Position numbers and translations under genes: made by a program. From Oscillospiraceae bacterium (GTDB lineage Bacteria > Bacillota > Clostridia > Oscillospirales > Ruminococcaceae), in contig CAAGJO010000019.1 of the NCBI GenBank assembly GCA_900770285.1, positions 62,001 to 126,000 on the forward strand: a stretch of 64,000 bases of DNA. The letters run 5' to 3'. Positions 34,359-42,580 of the stretch are shown here, piece by piece. Within the stretch, counting starts at the first letter, position 1; each line of letters starts with the position of its first letter. The notes beneath the pieces are model-generated. The model saw only the letters and a program-made list of their open reading frames with translations, had not been told where the DNA came from and did not search any database.

Positions 34359-36767
34359 TTATGAACGTCCCTGACGCTCATACCATTCTTCTTTTGTAAT
34401 ATTTACCTTTCTGGGCTTTGAACCCTCCTGCGGTCCTACAATGCCCATTTCCTCAATTTCGTCCATTATTCTTGCAGCTCTCGGGAAACCAAGCTTAAGC
34501 TTTCGCTGCAAAAATGCAGTAGAAGCATTTCCCGTTTCAACAATAATTGTAATAGCTTTATTTGTAAGCTCATCATCAGTTCCGCCGTTAGAAATTTCCG
34601 TGACCTCAGATGAATTCTTAGGCTGAGGAGTGTTTTCATCCACAGCTCTGATGACCTCTTCGCTGTAATCGGCTGAACATTCGTCTTTTATGAAATTAAC
34701 CACATTTCTGATTTCTTCAGTAGATGCAAAAGCTCCCTGAATTCTCATTGGCTTAGGAAAATGTACTGGCTTATAAAGCATATCACCTCTGCCCAAAAGC
34801 TTTTCCGCTCCTGTTTCATCGAGAATAACCCGTGAATCGGTATTGTTGGCAACAGAAAGTGCTGTTCGGCTTGGAATATTTGCCTTGATTATACCCGTCA
34901 ATACGTCAACTCTCGGGGATTGTGTAGCAATAATCATATGCATGCCTGCCGCTCTGGCAAGCTGAGCAAGTCTCATTACCGATTCTTCAACTTCTGATTT
35001 TGATGCAAGCATCAAATCGGCAAACTCGTCAACAATAATTAAAATCTGCGGTTCGATTTTTCTTTCAAGTTCAGGATGTTCTTTTACAAATCTGTTGTAA
35101 TCCTCAAGATTTTTTGTACCGTTAGCCTCAAAGAGCTTATATCTTCTCATCATTTCATTAACCGCCCAGCTAAGTGCCCCCGCCGCCTTAAGCGGATCTG
35201 TAACAACAGGTATAAGCAAATGAGGAATACCGTTATATATTGGAAATTCAACCTTTTTCGGGTCAATAAGAATAAGCTTTACCTCGTCAGGAGATGCATG
35301 ATAAAGAATGTTCATTATAATCGAGTTTGTAAATACAGATTTACCTGAACCTGTAGTACCTGCAATAAGCATATGAGGCATTGATGCAATATCACCTATT
35401 ATGATATTGCCTTCGATATTTTTACCTACGGCAAAGTTCAGCTTGCCTTTCGCATTTCTATATTCTTCGCTGTCAATAAGTTCACGCATTGAAACGCCGT
35501 CACGGTGATTGTTTGGAATTTCAACTCCAATGGCAGCCTTTCCCGGAATTGGAGCTTCAATTCTTACGCCGTTTGCCGCAAGATTTAATGCTATATCATC
35601 AGCAAGGTTTGTGATTTGTTTAACTTTAACTCCAGCAGCAGGCTGCAGTTCAAATCTTGTAACAGACGGTCCGCGGTGAGCACCGATAATTCTTGTTTTG
35701 ACTCCAAAGGTTTCAAGTGTCTCTACAAGCTTTTGGCTTTTCTCATAAATTTCCTTCTGTGCGTCTTCCTGAGAAACAACCGAAGAAGTATCTTTCAGCA
35801 ATGAGATAGGAGGATATATGTATTCCTTACGAGTTCCCCCGTCAATCATTGAAATCTGACCGTCCTTTTCAACATACATATTTTTCGGAGGTTTGGACTT
35901 ATCAATTTTTGCAGTTTTTGTTTTGGCAGAGCTGTTTCTGGTGGCAGCAGCCTTTGCTATCTGTTTTAATTCTTTCTGGCGCTGAGTTTTGCTCTTTTCC
36001 TCATATGCCGCAAATTCCTCAGTCTCTGAAATTTTAACTTTATTCTTTTCTTTTTTATCTTCTTTATAATATTTTCCGAAATCAACAAAAGTCTCATCGG
36101 AAGTCTTTTCTTCTTTTTTGTTTTGCTTTTCCGGCTTGTTTTCACGCTGCGGCTTAACTTTTTTAAGAGCTGAAATCATCTGTGGGATTGTAATATTTGA
36201 CATAAGCATAACGAAAAGCAATGCCAGCACAACCACAATTATTCCTGCGCCCACACGTTTAAATGCTGCCAAAAGCGGCCAGCCTATAACTGCTGCCGCA
36301 AGTCCGCCGCTTTTTAGCTGTGTTCCCGAAATAAAAAGATTTGCAAGCTTTGTCATAAAATCTTCACCTTCAACAGTGCCTGCCATAAAAATCTGACACG
36401 CACCGCTGACAAGCAGTATAAACACAAATGAAGATATAATTTTCCGTGAAATTTGTCTGACAGGAGCATCGGAAGATATAAGCACCGCTGCATAAATTAT
36501 ATACGGTGCAAACAGGAACACGGACATACCGAAAAGTCCTCGGTTCAGTTCAAAAAGCTTTTCCCAGACTCCTGCACCTCTTACAAAGGTCAGGCATATC
36601 TGCAAAATTCCATAGCAAAGCAAAACTATTGACCAAAAACGCTTATGCTCCTTTGAAATGACTTCTTTTTCGGCAGCGGTTTTACTGCTTTTAGCTGCCG
36701 ATTTTGACGCAGATTTTTTAATGGGTTTCTTAGCCGTTTTTTTCTTTGTATTCTTTTTTGCAGCCAT
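34359..36767 (-). CDS. ftsK: DNA translocase FtsK/SpoIIIE
   Basis: 802 residues from the ATG at 36767 (AGGAGGTG 7 bases before). A Lys/Ser/Ala-rich cytoplasmic head is followed by four membrane segments (to about 190), a charged linker, and the motor: Walker A GTTGSGKSVFTNSI, Walker B ILIIVDEFADLM, and ATQSPRVDVLTGIIKANIPSR. A C-terminal gamma winged helix (FLQRKLKLGFPRAARIMDEI) reads polar DNA sequences. It pumps DNA through the division or sporulation septum. Which role it has cannot be told from sequence, but the tepA-ylzJ neighbourhood matches Bacillus spoIIIE. Confidence 0.95.
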   Translation of the reverse strand: MAAKKNTKKKTAKKPIKKSASKSAAKSSKTAAEKEVISKEHKRFWSIVLLCYGILQICLTFVRGAGVWEKLFELNRGLFGMSVFLFAPYIIYAAVLISSDAPVRQISRKIISSFVFILLVSGACQIFMAGTVEGEDFMTKLANLFISGTQLKSGGLAAAVIGWPLLAAFKRVGAGIIVVVLALLFVMLMSNITIPQMISALKKVKPQRENKPEKQNKKEEKTSDETFVDFGKYYKEDKKEKNKVKISETEEFAAYEEKSKTQRQKELKQIAKAAATRNSSAKTKTAKIDKSKPPKNMYVEKDGQISMIDGGTRKEYIYPPISLLKDTSSVVSQEDAQKEIYEKSQKLVETLETFGVKTRIIGAHRGPSVTRFELQPAAGVKVKQITNLADDIALNLAANGVRIEAPIPGKAAIGVEIPNNHRDGVSMRELIDSEEYRNAKGKLNFAVGKNIEGNIIIGDIASMPHMLIAGTTGSGKSVFTNSIIMNILYHASPDEVKLILIDPKKVEFPIYNGIPHLLIPVVTDPLKAAGALSWAVNEMMRRYKLFEANGTKNLEDYNRFVKEHPELERKIEPQILIIVDEFADLMLASKSEVEESVMRLAQLARAAGMHMIIATQSPRVDVLTGIIKANIPSRTALSVANNTDSRVILDETGAEKLLGRGDMLYKPVHFPKPMRIQGAFASTEEIRNVVNFIKDECSADYSEEVIRAVDENTPQPKNSSEVTEISNGGTDDELTNKAITIIVETGNASTAFLQRKLKLGFPRAARIMDEIEEMGIVGPQEGSKPRKVNITKEEWYERQGRS

Positions 36768-36802
36768 TAACAGCACCTCCTGACTTTTTACATTCCTCAT
36801 AA

Positions 36803-36829
36803 AAAATATTAAGGGAGTAAACCTCCCCT
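36803..36829 (-). terminator. Weak terminator after uppP
   Basis: GGGAG (36813-36817) with CTCCC (36823-36827), a short stem with flanking A/T pairs and a U-rich tract on the minus strand. Readthrough into ftsK is likely. Confidence 0.45.
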
Positions 36830-36852
36830 AATATAACAAAATATAATCATAA

Positions 36853-37716
36853 TTATCCTGCAAGTGAAATCGGATGTCCTATTATTGCTTCAATAATTGC
36901 AACAATAATAGTCAATGTACCTAATGCCAGAGTATAATATGCAAAATACTTGAATTTATCTGACTTAAGAAGCCAGTTTACCATTTTAATGGCACAAACT
37001 CCCACAACCGCTGCGACAATAAATCCAACAAAACATTCGCCGAATCCGATAGGAGCGGCATCTGTCGTTACAGCTTCTTTTACTTCAATAAGGCAAGAAC
37101 CTAATATTGCAGGAATACCCAGAATAAACGAATACTGTACGGCAAGAGAACGTGAAAAGCCTGAGAACAAGCCTGCTGAAATAGTAGAGCCTGATCTTGA
37201 AACACCGGGCAGCAAAGCTATGCACTGGAAAAATCCTACGGTAACAGAATCTTTAACCGTAATATCTTCAGGCTTTTTATGCTTTTTTGTACATTTACAG
37301 GACATAAGCAGAATAGCGGCAGTATACAAAAAGCAAAAACCTTCTGCAAGAATACTTGTATCCTGTGCAATTCCCTCGAACCAATCCTTGAATATGTAAA
37401 ACGGAATAAGACAAGCTGTGGAAATAAAAATCATTATAACCATTCTGCGATAGCCGTTCATTGTTTTCCAGTGGAACTGCTTAGTAAAAATATCTCTTAT
37501 CATAAATACAAATTCTTTTATAAGCTCCCAGATAGTTTTTCTGAAGCAAATAAATACTGCAAACAAAGTTCCAAGGTGAAGCACTGCGGACACCATAAGC
37601 GCACCTTCACCGCTTTTGCCTGTAAAATGTTGGAAAAGCGAAAGATGTCCCGAACTTGAAACAGGTAAAAACTCAGTCAAACCTTGAATGATTGCCTGGA
37701 AAATCGTATTTAGCAT
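36853..37716 (-). CDS. uppP: Undecaprenyl-diphosphatase UppP (BacA)
   Basis: 287 residues, an integral membrane protein of about eight segments. Catalytic signatures are GLTEFLPVSSSGHLSL (residues about 12-27) and LLPGVSRSGSTISAGLFSGF. It removes a phosphate from undecaprenyl diphosphate to recycle the lipid carrier for peptidoglycan and can give bacitracin resistance. It is inserted between the ylzJ-like gene and ftsK, on the same strand. Confidence 0.95.
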   Translation of the reverse strand: MLNTIFQAIIQGLTEFLPVSSSGHLSLFQHFTGKSGEGALMVSAVLHLGTLFAVFICFRKTIWELIKEFVFMIRDIFTKQFHWKTMNGYRRMVIMIFISTACLIPFYIFKDWFEGIAQDTSILAEGFCFLYTAAILLMSCKCTKKHKKPEDITVKDSVTVGFFQCIALLPGVSRSGSTISAGLFSGFSRSLAVQYSFILGIPAILGSCLIEVKEAVTTDAAPIGFGECFVGFIVAAVVGVCAIKMVNWLLKSDKFKYFAYYTLALGTLTIIVAIIEAIIGHPISLAG

Positions 37717-37737
37717 AAATCTCTAACCTCCGTGTTT

Positions 37738-37857
37738 CTATAAATATTCATATGGATTTGTACAGACAGGCAGTATATTTCTGCGATTTTTGCTGTAATC
37801 GGCGTATATGTCATCTGTACGCATAACTTCATAAACATCAATAATTGTAAAAAGCAT
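37738..37857 (-). CDS. YlzJ-like small protein
   Basis: A 39-residue ORF. The ATG at 37857 has AAGGA 9 bases upstream, reaching into the tepA stop. It begins MLFTIIDVYEVM and ends in TNPYEYL, matching the start and the S/TxPxxYL phrase of the YlzJ family, which in Bacillus sits between tepA and spoIIIE. Here it is shorter than the usual roughly 65-70 residues. Function unknown. The assignment rests on these two matches plus conserved gene order. Confidence 0.65.
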   Translation of the reverse strand: MLFTIIDVYEVMRTDDIYADYSKNRRNILPVCTNPYEYL

Positions 37858-37862
37858 TGATC

Positions 37863-38585
37863 TCATTCCTTTTTATCGGCATTATTCTCAATCATATCAT
37901 AAAGACATTCAACAGCCTGAGAAAGTCCTCCAAGATTATCAATAAGTCCGACTTCAACAGCCTTTTCACCGTCCAGCACAGAACCAACATCCATCATAAG
38001 CTCACCCGTTGACATCATAAGCTTACGATAAGTTTCCCGTGTGATATTTGAATTTGCAGTTACAAAATTGATTATCCTGTCCTGCATTTTTTCAAAATAC
38101 GACAAAGTCTGAGGTATTCCCAGAACAAGTCCGTTCATTCTTACGGGGTGAATTGTCATTGTAGCGGAAGGTACTATAAAAGACTTCTTTGCACATACTG
38201 CCAAAGGGACACCGATAGAATGACCTCCGCCCACTACCAGCGAAACAGTAGGCGTTTTCATACTGGCGATAATTTCAGCAATGGCAAGACCTGCCTCCAC
38301 ATCTCCCCCTACAGTATTCAATATGATAACCAGACCTTCAATAGACCTATCCTGTTCCACTGCTACCAATGCAGGGATTATATGCTCATATTTTGTAGTT
38401 TTATTCTGGGGAGGAAGGATATAATGTCCCTCAACCTGACCGATAATATTTAAACAGTGAATAAGATGCTTTGCATTTGGAACGGTTATCTGTCCATAGC
38501 TTTTTATTTCATCTAGTTTTTGTTCGTTTATCTCATCGGAAGTATCTTCATCAAAATCATGTTCTTCACAATTTTTCCCGCTCAT
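37863..38585 (-). CDS. tepA: ClpP-class serine protease TepA
   Basis: 240 residues with an acidic N-terminal tail. The crotonase-like ClpP fold is seen in VIILNTVGGDVEAGLAIAEI, then the nucleophile region GGGHSIGVPLAVCA and the histidine segment ATMTIHPVRMNG. TepA (YmfB) in Bacillus is a cytosolic protease linked to degradation of signal peptides or SASP during spore germination. It is followed at once by the ylzJ-like gene, then uppP and ftsK. It has its own promoter. Confidence 0.92.
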   Translation of the reverse strand: MSGKNCEEHDFDEDTSDEINEQKLDEIKSYGQITVPNAKHLIHCLNIIGQVEGHYILPPQNKTTKYEHIIPALVAVEQDRSIEGLVIILNTVGGDVEAGLAIAEIIASMKTPTVSLVVGGGHSIGVPLAVCAKKSFIVPSATMTIHPVRMNGLVLGIPQTLSYFEKMQDRIINFVTANSNITRETYRKLMMSTGELMMDVGSVLDGEKAVEVGLIDNLGGLSQAVECLYDMIENNADKKE

Positions 38586-38663
38586 AACATCACCACATTA
38601 ACAATAATCTATGTAGTTTATTATTCGCTTATATATTACTTTTATTCATATACTTCCATAATA

Positions 38664-38692
38664 ATGATAACACACCGACCCATAAAAGTCAA
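38664..38692 (-). promoter_or_regulatory. Promoter of tepA operon
   Basis: Minus strand: TTGACT (38692-38687), 17-base spacer, TATCAT (38669-38664), about 80 bases before the tepA ATG. Confidence 0.65.
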
Positions 38693-38846
38693 GCAGATTA
38701 AAAATTCAAAAAAGTCTCATTTTTGCCCTATATAAATGGGTTTTATGAAGATTTTTGAAATTTTATGAAAGTCTTAATACATTCTTAACCAAAAAGTATA
38801 CAAATTATTAACAATTCTCTATATGCAAAAAACAATTGATATTTTC

Positions 38847-38875
38847 TTGACAAACTATGTGTTTTGGGTTATTAT
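38847..38875 (+). promoter_or_regulatory. Promoter of aconitase gene
   Basis: TTGACA (38847-38852), 17-base spacer, TATTAT (38870-38875). A second TATAAT-like hexamer overlaps at 38873-38878. Confidence 0.7.
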
Positions 38876-38925
38876 AATAGTATTATTATTAATGTATTAG
38901 TTAATATATGAAAGGACTGATTTCT

Positions 38926-40866
38926 ATGGGTTTGACACTTACAGAAAAAATTTTGAAAAATCACGTCGTTGACGGTGAATTCGTTAAAGGAAACGAAATA
39001 GGCATTAAAATAGACCAGACCTTGACACAGGACGCAACCGGAACTATGGCTTATATTGAATTTGAAGCTATGGGTGTTCCGAGAGTTAAAACTGAACGTT
39101 CAGTAGCATATATTGATCATAATACACTTCAGTCAGGTTTTGAAAATGCCGATGACCACCGCTTTATTGGTTCAGTTGCCAAAAAACACGGCATTTATTT
39201 CTCACGTCCCGGCAACGGAATCTGCCATCAGGTTCATCTTGAAAGATTCGGAATTCCGGGCAAGACGCTTATCGGCTCAGACAGCCACACACCAACAGGC
39301 GGCGGACTTGGAATGATTGCTATTGGTGCAGGCGGACTTGACGTTGCTGTTGCCATGGGCGGCGGAGCTTATTATATCACATATCCTAAAATCGTTAAAA
39401 TCAATCTCACAGGAGCACTTTCACCATGGGTTGCAGCAAAGGACGTTATCCTTGAAGTACTCAAAAGAATGTCCGTTAAAGGCGGCGTAGGAAAAGTTAT
39501 TGAATACTGCGGAGAAGGAGTAAAGACATTATCTGTTCCTGAAAGAGCTACAATTACAAATATGGGTGCTGAACTTGGTGCTACAACATCTATTTTCCCG
39601 TCAGATGAAGTTACTCTTGAATTCCTCAAGGCTCAGGGCAGAGAGGAAGTATGGACAGAACTTAAAGCTGATGACGACGCAGTTTATGATGAGGAAATCA
39701 ACATCAATCTTTCTGAGATCGTACCTATGGCTGCATGTCCTCATTCACCTGACAATGTAAAGACTGTTGAGGAAATCGGCAAGCTGAAAATTGACCAGGT
39801 TTGTATTGGTTCATGCACAAACTCATCATTTGTTGATATGATGAAGGTTGCATATATCTTAAAGGGCAAAACAATTCACCCTGATGTTTCACTGGCTATT
39901 GCCCCCGGTTCAAAGCAGGTTCTCAACATGATTGCTCAGAACGGTGCTTTGTCAGATATGATCGATGCAGGCGCAAGAATTCTTGAATCCGCATGCGGTC
40001 CATGCATTGGCATGGGACAGTCGCCAAACTCAAAAGGTATATCACTCAGAACATTTAACCGAAACTTTGAAGGACGTTCAGGAACAAAGGACGGACAGAT
40101 TTATCTTGTTTCTCCTGAAATGGCTGCTGCATCTGCACTTACCGGATATCTTACAGACCCAAGAACTCTTGGAGAAATGCCTGTAATTTCACTTCCAAAG
40201 CACTTTGTCGTAAACGACAATATGATTACACCGCCGGCAAGTGAAGAAGAAATGGATTCAGTTGAAATCCTCAGAGGTCCGAACATTAAGGAATATCCTG
40301 AAACTTCACCGCTGGTTGACACAATCCAATGTCCTGTATCCCTTAAAGTGGGCGATAACATTACAACTGACCACATTATGCCTGCCGGTTCAAAAATCTT
40401 GCCTCTGCGTTCAAACATTCCTGCTATTTCACAGCACTGCTTTACAGTTTGCGATGAGGACTTCCCAAGACGTGCAAAGAACTTAGGCAAATCAATTATC
40501 GTTGGCGGTTCAAACTATGGACAGGGTTCATCAAGAGAACATGCTGCTCTTGCTCCCCTTTATCTTGGAATCAAGGCAGTTCTTGTTAAATCATTTGCAA
40601 GAATTCACAGAGCTAATCTTATTAACGCTGGTATTCTTCCTCTTACATTTGTAAACGAAGCTGATTACGACAAGATCTCTCAGGGCGATGAAATCGTGAT
40701 TGCAGATGTAAGAAAAGCTGTTGAAGAGGACAAGACTGAACTTACTGTTCTCAACAAGACTACAGGTACTGAAATTCCTGTTCTCTGCGAACTTACAGGA
40801 CGCACAAAAGATATTATCCTTGCAGGCGGTCTCCTTGACTATACAAGAGAACAGCTTTCTAAATAG
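38926..40866 (+). CDS. acnA: Aconitate hydratase
   Basis: 646 residues from the ATG at 38926, which has AAAGGA 9 bases upstream; an ATG 18 bases earlier is less likely. Substrate and cluster residues are in IGSDSHTPTGGGLGMIAIGAGG, CIGSCTNSS (cluster cysteine) and SACGPCIGMGQ (two cluster cysteines). The swivel domain has GGSNYGQGSSREHAALAP. It is the shorter, archaeal/clostridial-like class of about 640-650 residues rather than the 900-residue AcnA. It converts citrate to isocitrate. With icd downstream it makes 2-oxoglutarate for glutamate. Confidence 0.93.
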   Translation: MGLTLTEKILKNHVVDGEFVKGNEIGIKIDQTLTQDATGTMAYIEFEAMGVPRVKTERSVAYIDHNTLQSGFENADDHRFIGSVAKKHGIYFSRPGNGICHQVHLERFGIPGKTLIGSDSHTPTGGGLGMIAIGAGGLDVAVAMGGGAYYITYPKIVKINLTGALSPWVAAKDVILEVLKRMSVKGGVGKVIEYCGEGVKTLSVPERATITNMGAELGATTSIFPSDEVTLEFLKAQGREEVWTELKADDDAVYDEEININLSEIVPMAACPHSPDNVKTVEEIGKLKIDQVCIGSCTNSSFVDMMKVAYILKGKTIHPDVSLAIAPGSKQVLNMIAQNGALSDMIDAGARILESACGPCIGMGQSPNSKGISLRTFNRNFEGRSGTKDGQIYLVSPEMAAASALTGYLTDPRTLGEMPVISLPKHFVVNDNMITPPASEEEMDSVEILRGPNIKEYPETSPLVDTIQCPVSLKVGDNITTDHIMPAGSKILPLRSNIPAISQHCFTVCDEDFPRRAKNLGKSIIVGGSNYGQGSSREHAALAPLYLGIKAVLVKSFARIHRANLINAGILPLTFVNEADYDKISQGDEIVIADVRKAVEEDKTELTVLNKTTGTEIPVLCELTGRTKDIILAGGLLDYTREQLSK

Positions 40867-40870
40867 TAAT

Positions 40871-40899
40871 TTGACAAAGTATAATACCCGTGATATAAT
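40871..40899 (+). promoter_or_regulatory. Perfect consensus promoter of the small-peptide (toxin-like) gene, with a dyad
   Basis: TTGACA (40871-40876), 17-base spacer, TATAAT (40894-40899); start expected near 40906. It starts 5 bases after the aconitase stop. An 8-bp inverted repeat, ACCCGTGA (40886-40893) and TCACGGGT (40902-40909), brackets the -10 hexamer and could be a repressor site. It has no U tract, so it is not a convincing acnA terminator. Confidence 0.85.
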
Positions 40900-40988
40900 T
40901 TTCACGGGTACTGTATATACATAACGGTAATTTAAAACATAGTTTTAAACAGGCGGTTCAATCTTTCCCTTGAAAGAGGGTGAGCTGA

Positions 40989-41063
40989 ATGACAATTATT
41001 GAAATACTTACATTAATTCTTGTAATATTAGAAATAATGAAGTTCAGCAATATAAAAAAATAA
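40989..41063 (+). CDS. Small hydrophobic peptide, putative type I (holin-like) toxin
   Basis: 24 residues, beginning MTIIEILTLILVILE and ending NIKK: one hydrophobic helix with acidic residues at 5 and 15 and a basic tail. This is the layout of Firmicute type I toxins of the TxpA/BsrG/holin-like group, though no specific homolog is claimed. A strong AGAGGGTG lies 6 bases before the ATG. The leader of about 83 nt holds a perfect 8-bp hairpin (40931-40949) and a CCCT/AGGG pairing (40967-40980) that would hide the ribosome site. The stop lies in the left arm of a terminator, on which an antisense RNA from the opposite strand converges. Confidence 0.7.
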   Translation: MTIIEILTLILVILEIMKFSNIKK

Positions 41064-41095
41064 CCGCCCCACTTCCCAATAAGGCGATTATTTTT
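41055..41095. terminator. Two-way terminator shared by toxin mRNA and antisense RNA
   Basis: AATAACCGCC (41059-41068) and GGCGATTATT (41083-41092), extended by A/T pairs. The plus strand has one C-A mismatch and then U5; the minus strand has a G-U there and a longer U tract, so termination should be stronger for the antisense RNA. Confidence 0.8.
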
Positions 41096-41158
41096 ATAAT
41101 AACAAAACTTTTTAGGGAGAACCGCTAAGCCATTGGCATATATACGGTACCCTTTTCT
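41055..41158 (-). ncRNA. Putative antisense antitoxin RNA
   Basis: Expected transcript of about 100 nt from the minus-strand promoter at 41192-41165 to the terminator at 41055. Its 3' part is complementary to the 3' end and stop region of the small-peptide mRNA, as in the txpA/RatA arrangement. Its 5' part can fold (ACCG/CGGT and GCC/GGC pairings around 41121-41150) into a recognition stem-loop. Not tested. Confidence 0.6.
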
Positions 41159-41164
41159 ATTTTT

Positions 41165-41192
41165 ATTATACCACAAGATAAATATTTGTCAA
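41165..41192 (-). promoter_or_regulatory. Consensus promoter of the antisense RNA
   Basis: Minus strand: TTGACA (41192-41187), 16-base spacer, TATAAT (41170-41165). No protein gene follows on this strand before the acnA 3' end. Confidence 0.8.
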
Positions 41193-41290
41193 TATAAATC
41201 TGAACAAAATATTTTATCCGCATATTTATAGGCTCAGTTCATTCTGTAATCTATCAATAAGCAAAACTACACACAGGAGGTAAATTTACT

Positions 41291-42508
41291 ATGGCAAAAA
41301 TCGTGATGAAAACACCACTCGTTGAAATGGACGGAGATGAAATGACCAGAATTATCTGGCAGGAAATCAAAGACATTCTTATTACACCTTACGTTGATCT
41401 GAAAACTGAATACTACGATTTAGGTCTGCCTAATCGTGAAAAGACAAAGGATCAGGTAACTATTGATTCAGCTAATGCAACAAAAAAATACGGAGTTGCT
41501 GTAAAGTGCGCTACAATTACTCCCAATGCTGCAAGAATGCCTGAGTATAATCTTACCCAAATGTGGAAATCTCCAAACGGAACTATCCGTGCTATGCTTG
41601 ACGGAACAGTTTTCAGAACCCCTATACTGGTTAAAGGTATTACTCCATATATTCCGACATGGACAAAGCCTATCACTATTGCACGTCACGCTTACGGCGA
41701 TGTTTACAAGAATGTTGAAATGAAATGCCCTGAAGGCTCAAAGGCTGAACTTGTTCTCACTGACAAGGAAGGAAACGTTACAAAGGAAACAATTCATGAC
41801 TTTAACGGCTCTGCGGGAATTATTCAGGGACTTCATAACAGAGAAGATTCAATCTCATCTTTTGCAAGAGCATGCTTTAACTTTGCTCTCGACAAAAAGC
41901 AGGATGTTTGGTTTGCAACAAAAGATACAATTTCAAAGAAATATGACCACACCTTCAAGGACATTTTCCAGGAAATTTATGACAACGAATACAAAGAAAA
42001 GTTTGAAGCCGCAGGCATCGAATATTTCTACACTCTCATCGATGATGCAGTTGCAAGAGTTGTACGTTCCAACGGCGGATACATCTGGGCATGTAAAAAC
42101 TATGACGGTGACGTTATGTCAGACATGGTTGCAACAGCTTATGGCTCCCTTGCAATGATGACATCAGTTCTCGTTTCACCTGACGGTGTTTATGAATATG
42201 AAGCTGCTCACGGCACCGTTCAGCGTCACTACTACAAGCACCTCAAAGGTGAAGAAACATCAACAAACTCTGTTGCCACACTTTTTGCATGGACAGGCGC
42301 TCTCAGAAAAAGAGGAGAACTTGACGAACTTCCTGAACTTCAGAACTTTGCTGACTGTCTTGAAAAGGCTACAATACAGACTATAGAAGAAGGCGTTATG
42401 ACAGGTGACCTTTACCTGCTTTCAACTCTTGAAAACAAGAAAAAAGTCAATACTGAAGACTTCCTTAAAGAAGTTGATGTAAGACTAAAAAAATTGCTTG
42501 ATAAATAA
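41291..42508 (+). CDS. icd: NADP-dependent isocitrate dehydrogenase
   Basis: 405 residues, the eukaryote-like homodimeric (type II) class rather than the Escherichia type. Seen are VEMDGDEMTRIIW, WKSPNGTIRAMLDGTVFRTPI (substrate serine and arginines), DGDVMSDMVATAYGSLAMM (metal-binding aspartates) and AAHGTVQRHYYKHLKGE (NADP-specifying). It makes 2-oxoglutarate and NADPH. CACAGGAGG is 9 bases before the ATG. The promoter is unclear: TGAACA (41201) with TATTTA (41223) is the best candidate. It may share control with acnA, from which the toxin-like module separates it. Confidence 0.95.
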   Translation: MAKIVMKTPLVEMDGDEMTRIIWQEIKDILITPYVDLKTEYYDLGLPNREKTKDQVTIDSANATKKYGVAVKCATITPNAARMPEYNLTQMWKSPNGTIRAMLDGTVFRTPILVKGITPYIPTWTKPITIARHAYGDVYKNVEMKCPEGSKAELVLTDKEGNVTKETIHDFNGSAGIIQGLHNREDSISSFARACFNFALDKKQDVWFATKDTISKKYDHTFKDIFQEIYDNEYKEKFEAAGIEYFYTLIDDAVARVVRSNGGYIWACKNYDGDVMSDMVATAYGSLAMMTSVLVSPDGVYEYEAAHGTVQRHYYKHLKGEETSTNSVATLFAWTGALRKRGELDELPELQNFADCLEKATIQTIEEGVMTGDLYLLSTLENKKKVNTEDFLKEVDVRLKKLLDK

Positions 42509-42538
42509 AATAAGATTACTTATAGAAAATTTACTGAT

Positions 42539-42580
42539 AAAACAAAAATGGACGGCTTTATGCCATCCATTTTTGTTTTT
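42539..42580. terminator. Bidirectional terminator between icd and fakA
   Basis: AACAAAAATGGACGGC (42541-42556) pairs with GCCATCCATTTTTGTT (42562-42577), with one mismatch. U tracts on both strands. Confidence 0.9.

Larger units (their letters stand above)
38586..38925. other. Divergent intergenic region between tepA and aconitase
   Basis: About 340 bases holding the two outward promoters (38664-38692 minus, 38847-38875 plus). Between them lies an AT-rich stretch with two TTTTATGAA words about 22 bases apart (38731-38768), a possible regulator-binding direct repeat. No ORF or riboswitch is recognised. Confidence 0.5.

Noticed and set aside
40958..41176. 72-codon open frame on the minus strand across the small-peptide locus
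   Set aside because: No ribosome site, biased composition, and it lies opposite the better supported peptide ORF and terminator. The minus strand here is explained as antisense RNA.
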